DNA from: Acidobacteriota bacterium
Lineage (GTDB): Bacteria > Acidobacteriota > Terriglobia > Acidiferrales > UBA7541
Direction of reading: 5' to 3'
NCBI GenBank assembly: GCA_003161495.1
Contig: PMOP01000475.1
Location: 1-5,771, forward strand
DNA length: 5,771 nucleotides
A model generated the notes under the pieces. The model had not been told where the DNA came from. It made no database searches and saw only the letters and a program-made list of their open reading frames with translations. Position 1 is the stretch's first letter. The number at the start of each line of letters is the position of its first letter. A program made the position numbers and the translations under genes. Shown piece by piece: positions 1-5,305 of the stretch.

Positions 1-237
1 AGTGAGTTTTTGCCATGATGAAGGAGGAAGCATAGGAGCGTTGCGCAGGGAACGTCAAGGGTAGGGAACGGTCCCTTTCGGATGGAATACCGGGGACTGT
101 CAGTAGATCAAATCACGACCTGATCGTTTGGTCAGGATTGACGCATTGGAGTAGTACTTTCCTTTAAGTTCACTAGATTCGGCGCGGAAATGGCCTACTG
201 AAGAACAGCGAGTAACCCGATGTCGGAGGGAACAAAG
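1..237. other. Non-coding leader region with short repeats, upstream of the small secreted protein gene
   Basis: No convincing gene is seen here. A frame open from base 2 to the TAG at 62-64 could be the tail of an upstream gene or chance; it is only 20 codons and resembles nothing I know. Visible structure: the octamer AGGGAACG occurs twice, at 47-54 and 63-70. The second copy sits in a small hairpin (AGGGA 63-67 / TCCCT 72-76). GATCA 106-110 pairs with TGATC 121-125, and CCTGA 119-123 pairs with TCAGG 132-136, so these two stems exclude each other. A TTGACG at 138-143 could be a -35 box, but the best -10 (TTTAAG, 163-168) is 19 bases away, so no promoter is called. GGAAC 49-53 followed 17 bases later by GTC 71-73 has the spacing of an ECF-sigma promoter; this is weak. 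Confidence 0.4.
225..230 (+). promoter_or_regulatory. Ribosome binding site fixing the start at 238
   Basis: GGAGGG lies seven bases before the ATG at 238. An upstream in-frame ATG at 220 would place this strong Shine-Dalgarno inside the coding region and would put charged residues ahead of the signal peptide. The start at 238 is therefore preferred. Confidence 0.8.
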
Positions 238-501
238 ATGAAAAAGCCATTTATTGTCGCAGCCGCCGCCGTTCTGATTGGTTTCTTGGGTATTTCTGGA
301 GCCGCAGCCCAGGGCCCTGGTCCTCAGGGCGTTGGCGCAGACCAGGCGGCAAAGAGCTCGGATGCTTCGCACTCCTACAATCCAATCAAGTGGATCAAAA
401 AAGATCCAGACAAAGCTTCAGAAAAGCCGAAGAAAGTGAAGAACAAAAAACCTTCAGAGAAGTCTGCAACGCCGGACGCGCCGCCGTCGCCGAAGGGTTA
501 A
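238..501 (+). CDS. Small secreted Lys/Pro-rich protein of unknown function
   Basis: Predicted protein of 87 residues. Residues 1-24 form a classic Sec signal peptide: MKK, a hydrophobic Ala/Val/Ile/Leu core, then an Ala-Ala-Ala/Gln cleavage site at about 24/25. The mature part is about 63 residues: a Gly/Pro/Gln-rich stretch, the motif SYNPIKWIKKDP at about residues 46-57, then a low-complexity tail rich in Lys, Pro and Ser. There is no lipobox cysteine and no membrane segment after the signal peptide. I recall similar NPIKW-type motifs in other small exported acidobacterial proteins but could not verify this, and I know of no function. The basic tail would suit binding to an anionic partner such as envelope polymer or nucleic acid; that is inference. 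It is probably monocistronic: a hairpin follows at 521-548, and the next gene has its own possible promoter. Confidence 0.8.
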   Translation: MKKPFIVAAAAVLIGFLGISGAAAQGPGPQGVGADQAAKSSDASHSYNPIKWIKKDPDKASEKPKKVKNKKPSEKSATPDAPPSPKG

Positions 502-520
502 TCGAAGCAAAATATTTTCG

Positions 521-548
521 GAGATAGGCCCTGATAAGGCCTCTTCTC
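521..548 (+). terminator. Possible hairpin terminator after the small secreted protein gene
   Basis: GAGA 521-524 pairs with TCTC 545-548. After a small internal loop, AGGCC 526-530 pairs with GGCCT 538-542 around a seven-base loop. It begins 19 bases after the stop codon, where a transcript end would be expected. No run of T follows, so it is not a canonical intrinsic terminator. A 10-bp AT palindrome (509-518) lies just upstream. Confidence 0.3.
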
Positions 549-588
549 GGTGACTTGTTCGCACCGTAAGGCGTCGTGTGCACGGGTA

Positions 589-597
589 TGCTACGAT
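589..597 (+). promoter_or_regulatory. Possible extended -10 promoter element for ychF
   Basis: TGCTACGAT reads as an extended -10 (TGn followed by TACGAT, four of six matches to TATAAT). It ends nine bases before the ATG at 607. A transcript starting about seven bases after it would begin only two or three bases before that ATG, giving an almost leaderless message. This fits the absence of any Shine-Dalgarno before 607. No good -35 hexamer is seen at 16-18 bases upstream. Confidence 0.3.
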
Positions 598-606
598 TCC
601 AAACCT

Positions 607-1683
607 ATGCAAACTGGGATCATCGGGCTTCCGCAGGTCGGCAAGACAACTCTGTTCAAAATTCTGACTCGCGCCAAACTGGATGAGAAGTCGGCGCGCG
701 CGGCCACGCATGTCGGCGTGGCGCGCGTGCCGGAACCGCGCCTGGAACAGCTGGCCAAACTTTACAATCCGAAAAAGATTACCTACGCCACCGTCGAATA
801 TGTCGACGTTGGCGGCATGGTGAAGGACCGCGCGAAGGATTCCGCCGTGCTTGCGCCGCTGCGTGAAGTGGATGCGCTGGCGCACGTGTTGCGCGTGTTT
901 GACGATCCCGCCGTGGCTCATTCCGCCGGTTCGATCGATCCCTTGCGCGACGCCGAAGTGATGGACCTCGAGCTGATGTTCTCCGACCTCGATCAGATCG
1001 CGCGGCGCATCGAGCGCGTGGAAAAAGATTTGAAGAAAAAGAAGGAGCCGATTCTCGAGCAGGAATTAGTTTTGCTGAACCGCTGCAAGGCGGCCATTGA
1101 ATCGGAAAAACCGCTGCGCGAACTGGAATTCAATGCCGACGAACGGAAGACGATCAACGGCTACAAATTTCTTTCCCAGCGGCCCATGCTGTATGTCTTG
1201 AATCTGGGCGACAGCGAAGTCGCCGATCTTGACTCAGCCGTTGAGCGCCACAAGTTGGGGAAACTCGTGGGCCGCCCGAATACGGCGGTGCTCTCCGTTT
1301 GCGGGCGCATTGAAGCCGAGCTCGCCGAACTTGAGCCGGCCGAAGCCGCCGAAATGCTCGCGGCATACGGACTGAAATCTTCGGGGCTCGATCGCATCAT
1401 TCAGGCGACCTACGAGCTGCTCGGCCTTACTTCGTTTTTCACCGCGGGCGAACCCGAAGTCCGCGCCTGGACCATCAAGCGCGGCATGAACGCGCAAAAA
1501 GCCGCGGGCGCGATCCACTCGGACATCGAGCGCGGCTTCATTCGCGCGGAAGTGGTGCGCTGCGAAGACTTGCTTGCTGCGGGCAGCTTGCCGGTGGCGC
1601 GCGAACGGGCGCAAGTGCGCCTCGAAGGCAAGGAATATATCGTCCAGGAAGGTGACGTCATCCTGTTCCGCCATAGCGGATGA
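607..1683 (+). CDS. ychF: Divergent YchF/OLA1-type P-loop NTPase
   Basis: Predicted 358 residues; E. coli YchF has 363. YchF is a ribosome-associated NTPase of the Obg branch that usually prefers ATP and is linked to translation and stress control. Visible parts: P-loop GLPQVGKT (7-14); switch II DVGGM (67-71), with a hydrophobic residue in place of the catalytic Gln as in HAS-GTPases; His105, which aligns with catalytic His114 of E. coli YchF; a charged helical insert at about 125-185; NLGD (199-202) where E. coli has NVNE; G5-like SVCGRIE (230-236); and a well-conserved C-terminal TGS/DUF933 region from about 275, including RAWTI and GKEYIVQEGDVI. Oddities: switch I is about three residues shorter and lacks the redox-sensitive Cys35 of E. 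coli, and the GEGLGN stretch after switch II is missing. The ATG at 607 is chosen because homology begins there; a GTG at 550 adds unrelated residues. The family is sure; orthology to canonical YchF is less so. Confidence 0.92.
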   Translation: MQTGIIGLPQVGKTTLFKILTRAKLDEKSARAATHVGVARVPEPRLEQLAKLYNPKKITYATVEYVDVGGMVKDRAKDSAVLAPLREVDALAHVLRVFDDPAVAHSAGSIDPLRDAEVMDLELMFSDLDQIARRIERVEKDLKKKKEPILEQELVLLNRCKAAIESEKPLRELEFNADERKTINGYKFLSQRPMLYVLNLGDSEVADLDSAVERHKLGKLVGRPNTAVLSVCGRIEAELAELEPAEAAEMLAAYGLKSSGLDRIIQATYELLGLTSFFTAGEPEVRAWTIKRGMNAQKAAGAIHSDIERGFIRAEVVRCEDLLAAGSLPVARERAQVRLEGKEYIVQEGDVILFRHSG

Positions 1684-1691
1684 TAATCTTG

Positions 1692-1772
1692 GTAGCACAG
1701 GCACTCTTGCCTGTGCGGGTTTCGCGATTGCCGGTAAGAAGAAAACCGCACAGGGAAAAGGGCCTGTGCTGC
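1692..1772. repeat. Imperfect inverted pair of REP-like palindromes
   Basis: Two 31-base arms, 1692-1722 and 1742-1772, are inverted copies matching at 26 of 31 positions, with a 19-base spacer. Each arm is itself a hairpin. In the left arm GCACAGGCA (1695-1703) pairs with TGCCTGTGC (1708-1716). In the right arm GCACAGG (1748-1754) pairs with CCTGTGC (1763-1769). The whole can fold as one long stem or as two hairpins side by side, like a bacterial interspersed mosaic element. It starts eight bases after the ychF stop. It may stabilise or end the ychF transcript, but no T-run follows. Confidence 0.8.
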
Positions 1773-1812
1773 GAAAGGCTGTTCTAACGCGAAAACTAGC
1801 CAAACGCCGAAA

Positions 1813-2571
1813 ATGACGATCGCGCAATTCATCCCTGTTCCACCCTCACGCATGGTGCTGGCACTGCTGCTCGGGCTAACGGCCGCGGCGGCCAACATTC
1901 TCGGCGGGCTTTTTATTCTGCATCGCGAATGGTCGCGCCAGTACCTGAAATATTTTCTGGCGCTCGGCGCGGGCTTCATGCTGGCCGCGGCGGTTCTCGA
2001 AATTCTTCCGGAGTCGGTGGCGTTGACGGGGAGCCTCGCGTATTTCCTCGTGCTGGTCGGATATTTCATCGTTCATTTTTTCGAGCACACGCTTGCTCCG
2101 CATTTCCATTTCGGAGAAGAGACGCACGTCGAGCATTTTGTGCCGGAACACGCCGGAATTTCCGCGCTGCTCGGGCTCTCGATTCATACTTTTTTTGACG
2201 GCGTGGCGATTGCTTCGGGGTTTCTGGTTTCCGGCTGGCTGGGCGGCGTAATTTTTCTGGCGATTGTGTTGCACAAAATCCCTGAAGGTTTTACGGTCGC
2301 TTCGCTCATGCTGGCCAGCGGGCAGAGCCGCCGCACGGCGCTTTTCGCTGCAATCTGGCTGGGCGTTGCGACCGTTGCCGGCGTTTTGCTGATGGGTTTG
2401 CTGCACTCGCAGGTCGGCTACGCGCTGCCGATCTCGGCGGGAGTCACGCTGTATGTCGCCGCGACCGACCTGATCCCCGAAGTCAACCGCGAACCGGACA
2501 CGCGCATGGCGCTGTTAGTTTTTCTCGGTGTGTCGCTGATGCTGCTGCTCGCGAAACTGTTTCACGCTTGA
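1813..2571 (+). CDS. ZIP-family divalent metal transporter
   Basis: Predicted 252-residue inner-membrane protein with about eight helices (roughly 15-36, 45-66, 74-91, 115-139, 143-168, 174-198, 202-220 and 232-250), as expected for ZIP carriers that bring Zn2+ or related metals into the cytoplasm. Signature residues: HTFFDGVAIASGF in helix 4 (His125, Asp129) and HKIPEG in helix 5 (His154, Glu158), the pair that forms the transport metal site in ZIP proteins. LEILPES (62-68) in helix 2 and DLIPE (219-223) in helix 7 are also family-like. The loop between helices 3 and 4 carries seven His between residues 88 and 113, plus several Glu, and probably binds metal. Which metal is carried cannot be told from sequence. 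The ATG at 1813 has no clear Shine-Dalgarno; an ATG at 1852 would still keep helix 1. It lies between two palindromic repeats, and its stop codon touches the second. Confidence 0.9.
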   Translation: MTIAQFIPVPPSRMVLALLLGLTAAAANILGGLFILHREWSRQYLKYFLALGAGFMLAAAVLEILPESVALTGSLAYFLVLVGYFIVHFFEHTLAPHFHFGEETHVEHFVPEHAGISALLGLSIHTFFDGVAIASGFLVSGWLGGVIFLAIVLHKIPEGFTVASLMLASGQSRRTALFAAIWLGVATVAGVLLMGLLHSQVGYALPISAGVTLYVAATDLIPEVNREPDTRMALLVFLGVSLMLLLAKLFHA

Positions 2572-2644
2572 GTGGCGCAGGCTTCAGCCTGTGGGGTTTA
2601 ATTCTTGCAGGGCCTAAACCCCACAGGCTGAAGCCTGCGCCACT
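2571..2644. repeat. Perfect 30-bp inverted repeat with nested palindromes
   Basis: Arms 2571-2600 and 2615-2644 are exact reverse complements over 30 bases, separated by 14 bases (2601-2614). Each arm contains its own palindrome: CAGGCT-tc-AGCCTG at 2578-2591 and CAGGCT-ga-AGCCTG at 2624-2637. The element begins on the final A of the ZIP stop codon. It has the same design as the element after ychF but different flanking bases, so it is a related rather than identical REP-like family. The RNA would form a very stable hairpin on either strand, likely blocking 3' exonuclease or ending transcription; no T-run follows. Confidence 0.92.
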
Positions 2645-2655
2645 AAACACGGCTG

Positions 2656-2684
2656 TTGAATTCCGTGCCTGCCGGATGTATGTT
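2656..2684 (+). promoter_or_regulatory. Likely housekeeping-type promoter for the exported hydrolase
   Basis: TTGAAT (2656-2661) and TATGTT (2679-2684) each match the sigma-70 hexamers at four of six positions and are exactly 17 bases apart. Transcription would begin near 2691, about 40 bases before the ATG at 2733. It lies just beyond the inverted repeat, so the gene can be transcribed independently of the ZIP gene. Confidence 0.45.
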
Positions 2685-2722
2685 GCCGGTCAGCGCGGAA
2701 ACCAAAATCGAAATTGTAATGT

Positions 2723-2727
2723 GAGGG
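2723..2727 (+). promoter_or_regulatory. Ribosome binding site fixing the start at 2733
   Basis: GAGGG sits five bases before the ATG at 2733. This supports that start over the open frame that continues upstream to a TTG at 2568 through the inverted repeat. Confidence 0.75.
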
Positions 2728-2732
2728 AATTA

Positions 2733-3944
2733 ATGAACAAATTGCCTGGCCGTCGAACCTTGCTCAAGTATGGGACAGCCGCCGCGGCGTATTCAGCGCT
2801 CGGAAATTTCGCATTTGGCCAAGGCAAAGCGAGTTCCCAGCAACGCGTCGTTGTGATCATGTTTGACGGTTTCGATCCGCGTTACCTTGCCGCAAGCAAG
2901 ATGCCTGTGCTCGATCAATGGAAACGCGATGGTATTTTTAAACAAGTAAATGGCATGATGCCTTCGGTCACCAATGTGAACAACGCCTCGATTTGCTGCG
3001 GCGTTTGGCCGGAAACGCACGGAATTATCGCAAATTCTTATTTCGACGAAAAATCTGGCGAAGAACTTTATGTCGAATCCGCCGACCTCGTGCTTGCTCC
3101 CACGCTGTTTGAACGCGCCGCGCGGCACGGAGTGAAGTCGGCGCTGCTTTCCAGCAAGGCCAAGACGGCGACTCTGCTTTTGCGCGGCGCTGAGATCGTG
3201 CTGACGGCGGAGAATCCAACGACCGAATGGGTTCAGAAACTTGGCCCTGCGCCCGTCATTTATAGCGCGGATATTAATTACTGGTTAATGGCAGCCGCCA
3301 TCGACATTCTAAAAAATCGCCCGGACATTGGCGTTCTCTACGTTCACACGACGGATTACCCGATGCACATGTGGGCTCCCGAAGCGCCCGAATCGAAAGA
3401 ACATCTGGCGCGCATGGACGATCTTTTCGGCCAGGCCATGAAAGCGGCCCCCGACGCGGCTTTTCTTGCCACCGCCGATCATGGGATGAACGCCAAAAGT
3501 TTGTGCTGGGATCTCGAACAAGTCTGCGCCGGCAAAGGATCGCCGATCCGAAAAGCCGTCTCCACCGGACGCGACCGCTACATGAAGCATCATCGAGGCT
3601 GCAGCGGAGCAGCGTATATCTATCTCAAGGATCCGCAGGACGCAGCGCGTGTTCGAGATATTATTTCCGGTGTAAAAGGAGTCGAGCGGATTCTTACGCG
3701 CGAGGAAGCGGCACGAGAATTTAGATTGATGGCGTCGCGGATCGGGCAGCTGATGGTGTTGGGTGACAAAGACACGGTCTTTGGCGAACTCGATGACGAG
3801 AAAGAGAGCTTTCCCGGACTGCGTTCGCACGGCTCCCTGCACGAAACAGATATTCCCCTCTTCGTCTATAACGCGAAAAATGCGCCGCCGGCAGATTACT
3901 ACACGCACAATCTCGATTTGGCGCGGTGGCTCTATCCCAGTTGA
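2733..3944 (+). CDS. Tat-exported alkaline-phosphatase-superfamily hydrolase, phosphonoacetate hydrolase-like
   Basis: Predicted 403 residues. The N terminus has a twin-arginine motif, GRRTLLK (6-12), a hydrophobic Ala-rich stretch and a likely cut near AFG/Q (29/30), so the folded enzyme should be exported. The catalytic set of the superfamily is complete: Asp45 (MFDGFD), nucleophile Thr80 followed by Asn81 (SVTNVNN), Asp208 and His212 (TTDYPMH), Asp249-His250 (TADHGMNAK) and His366 (RSHGSL), which together hold two Zn2+. The order and spacing match PhnA of Sinorhizobium meliloti, which splits phosphonoacetate to acetate and phosphate. The two lysines that hold the substrate carboxylate in PhnA appear to be kept (Lys142, Lys144 in SSKAKT), as is the YSAD stretch (177-180). 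PhnA as I know it is cytoplasmic, so the Tat signal is unusual. The alternative is an exported nucleotide pyrophosphatase/phosphodiesterase of the same fold. Superfamily is near certain; substrate is inference. No phosphonate transport or regulatory genes are adjacent. Confidence 0.85.
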   Translation: MNKLPGRRTLLKYGTAAAAYSALGNFAFGQGKASSQQRVVVIMFDGFDPRYLAASKMPVLDQWKRDGIFKQVNGMMPSVTNVNNASICCGVWPETHGIIANSYFDEKSGEELYVESADLVLAPTLFERAARHGVKSALLSSKAKTATLLLRGAEIVLTAENPTTEWVQKLGPAPVIYSADINYWLMAAAIDILKNRPDIGVLYVHTTDYPMHMWAPEAPESKEHLARMDDLFGQAMKAAPDAAFLATADHGMNAKSLCWDLEQVCAGKGSPIRKAVSTGRDRYMKHHRGCSGAAYIYLKDPQDAARVRDIISGVKGVERILTREEAAREFRLMASRIGQLMVLGDKDTVFGELDDEKESFPGLRSHGSLHETDIPLFVYNAKNAPPADYYTHNLDLARWLYPS

Positions 3945-4075
3945 AGCCGTGTGCGGCCTCCTGTTTGTAAATTTGTCCATAAAAGCATCCCTTGGTTGGC
4001 CAAAGTCTATTGAAAATAAAGGGCTTGGGCCGCCGGCGGGGTAGGTTTCGGCACGCCCATTTGCCTTGCAACTTT

Positions 4076-4101
4076 TTGACAGGAAAAGGGTTTGATAAGC
4101 T
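4076..4101 (+). promoter_or_regulatory. Possible promoter for the sigma factor operon
   Basis: The space from 3945 to 4110 holds no gene. A perfect -35 hexamer TTGACA lies at 4076-4081. The only -10-like sequences near it are GATAAG (4094-4099) and TAAGCT (4096-4101), with short spacers of 12 and 14 bases, so the pair is poor. The operon is preceded by no GGAAC-type ECF box, so self-activation by the encoded sigma factor is not evident. Only a minor GCCG-tgtg-CGGC hairpin follows the preceding gene (3946-3957), with no T-run. Confidence 0.3.
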
Positions 4102-4110
4102 GTGGAGGCC

Positions 4111-4704
4111 ATGGCAAGGACCGACGTCCAACTGATGCTGGATGTGAAGGCCGGGGACGAAGCGTCCTTTGAGCTTTTGCTCCGCAAGTATCGGACTCCC
4201 CTCGTCAATTTTCTCTACCGGATGGTCCGCGACACGGCGGTGGCGGAAGATCTGGCCCAGGAAGTGTTTCTCCGTGTCTACCGCGCTCGCGACCAATATG
4301 CCCCTAGCGCGAAGTTCACCACCTGGATGTTCCGCATCGCGACGAATCTGGCGCTCAATTCAGTGCGCGACAACCGGCATCGCAGGATGGAAATTTCGAT
4401 GGATCAAACGGTGGGTACGGGCGAGGATGAGCAGAGGCCGCTGGAAGTTCCGGACCGTGCGCCGAGCGTCGAACAGGAATTAGTGGCACGCTGCCGCGCG
4501 GAATTGATCATGAAAGCGATTCACGGGCTGCCCGAAAAACAGCGGGCTGCCGTGCTGCTGCACAAATATCAGGAACTGGATTATGACGAGATTGCCGGTG
4601 TTCTGGAATGTTCGGAAAGCGCGCTGAAATCGCTGCTGTTCAGAGCGTATGAAACGTTGCGCGTGGAGCTCGCCCCGCTCGTCAACAATTCGGTGCGAGC
4701 GTAA
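4111..4704 (+). CDS. ECF (sigma-70 group 4) RNA polymerase sigma factor
   Basis: Predicted 197 residues, normal for an RpoE-like ECF factor. Region 2 spans about 23-92: YRTPLVNFLYRMVRD, then AEDLAQEVFLRVYR (45-58), the core-binding and -10 recognition helices, and FTTWMFRIATNLALNSVRD (69-87). An acidic linker follows at about 94-122. Region 4 spans about 139-187: GLPEKQRAAVLLHKYQ, then the helix-turn-helix DYDEIAGVLECSESALKSLL that reads the -35 box. There is no extra C-terminal domain. The next gene, 46 bases downstream, is its probable zinc-finger anti-sigma factor. The start is uncertain: the ATG at 4111 has GGAGG only two bases away, closer than usual, while a GTG at 4102 would add three residues and lacks a good site. 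Family certain; the signal sensed is unknown. Confidence 0.93.
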   Translation: MARTDVQLMLDVKAGDEASFELLLRKYRTPLVNFLYRMVRDTAVAEDLAQEVFLRVYRARDQYAPSAKFTTWMFRIATNLALNSVRDNRHRRMEISMDQTVGTGEDEQRPLEVPDRAPSVEQELVARCRAELIMKAIHGLPEKQRAAVLLHKYQELDYDEIAGVLECSESALKSLLFRAYETLRVELAPLVNNSVRA

Positions 4705-4741
4705 GGTCGGTGAGAGTGTAAGCGTGTTTGCCGAGGGAAGT

Positions 4742-4745
4742 GAGG
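4742..4745 (+). promoter_or_regulatory. Ribosome binding site fixing the anti-sigma start at 4751
   Basis: GAGG is five bases before the ATG at 4751. The frame is open further upstream into the sigma gene, with a GTG at 4724, but that candidate lacks comparable spacing. Confidence 0.65.
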
Positions 4746-4750
4746 ACCAT

Positions 4751-5305
4751 ATGTTTGGCTCGAAGAATAGCGGGAAACAGTGTGCGGCACTGGAAAGCAA
4801 ATTAGTCGAATACCTGGATGGGCGCGCGCGGCCTGCCGAGCGCCATGCCGTCGAGGAGCATCTGGCCGCTTGCGCCGACTGCCGCTCGCGCGCGGAAGAG
4901 TTCCGTTCGCTGTGGAGCGCGCTTGACGAACTACCCTCGATTTCGCCGTCCCCTGCGTTTGACGCATCCTTGCGTTCGCGCATTGCCGCGGAACCTGCGC
5001 GCCACGGCTTCTGGGAGTGGATGCCCTCGCCGAGGCTGGTCTTTGCCATGACCGCACTCGTTGCCGTGTCAGTCTGGCTGTCTTCCACGCCACGCTTTAA
5101 AACGATTGCGCCTTCGGCGAGCCAATCCAGCCAGCAAAGCCCTGCAAATCAGGCTGCACAGATTACAGCGGAATCGGATTTTGGGATGATCCGGGATTTG
5201 CCGGAGCTTGAGAATTTCGATGTAATCTCGAAATTTGACGCGCTTTCCGAGCTTTCTGTTCCGGCGGCTACGTCAACGCCCGAACCGAGGAAAGAAGCCA
5301 GGTAA
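4751..5305 (+). CDS. Membrane-anchored zf-HC2 anti-sigma factor
   Basis: Predicted 184 residues. The N-terminal zinc-binding anti-sigma domain (about 8-60) has Cys11 and the HxxxCxxC signature His37, Cys41 and Cys44 (HLAACADC); such domains hold the partner sigma factor inactive at the membrane. One transmembrane helix lies at about 95-111 (LVFAMTALVAVSVWL). A Ser/Gln/Ala-rich linker follows outside the membrane, then a short conserved-looking tail, ENFDVISKFDALSEL (154-168), which I recall from acidobacterial anti-sigma proteins. Order and proximity say its partner is the sigma factor just upstream. The topology puts the last 70 or so residues in the periplasm, where release could be triggered by proteolysis or by a partner protein. 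The stop codon overlaps the start of the next gene by one base, implying translational coupling. Partner assignment is inference from position. Confidence 0.9.
   Translation: MFGSKNSGKQCAALESKLVEYLDGRARPAERHAVEEHLAACADCRSRAEEFRSLWSALDELPSISPSPAFDASLRSRIAAEPARHGFWEWMPSPRLVFAMTALVAVSVWLSSTPRFKTIAPSASQSSQQSPANQAAQITAESDFGMIRDLPELENFDVISKFDALSELSVPAATSTPEPRKEAR

Noticed and set aside
550..606. N-terminal extension of YchF from a GTG at 550
   Set aside because: The added residues are unlike YchF N termini, which begin within a few residues of the P-loop strand.
454..921. Open frame on the minus strand opposite the small secreted gene and ychF
   Set aside because: Low-complexity His/Arg-rich translation, no family resemblance, lies across well-supported + strand genes; a codon-bias shadow.
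1574..1816. Overlapping + strand frame running from ychF across the repeat
   Set aside because: Out of frame with ychF, most of its length is shadow or repeat sequence, no domain or ribosome site.
1234..2069. Long minus-strand frames opposite ychF and the ZIP gene
   Set aside because: They span conserved YchF TGS and ZIP helices on the other strand and read through the palindromic repeat; no recognisable domain.
2568..2732. N-terminal extension of the hydrolase from a TTG at 2568
   Set aside because: It would translate the inverted repeat and bury the Tat signal; the ATG at 2733 has a good ribosome site and starts just before the twin arginines.
4048..4065. Sigma-54-like sequence CGGCACG...TTGC before the sigma operon
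   Set aside because: The GG and GC pairs are 11 bases apart, whereas sigma-54 promoters need 10 almost without exception, and the T before GG is replaced by C.
3309..4296. Long minus-strand frames (up to 299 codons) opposite the exported hydrolase
   Set aside because: The + strand here encodes the intact catalytic residues Asp208 to His366; the antisense product is unrelated to any family I know and has no ribosome site that I can see.
4480..5093. Minus-strand frames opposite the sigma and anti-sigma genes
   Set aside because: Overlap two intact + strand genes with clear family motifs; Ser/Arg-rich shadow translations.
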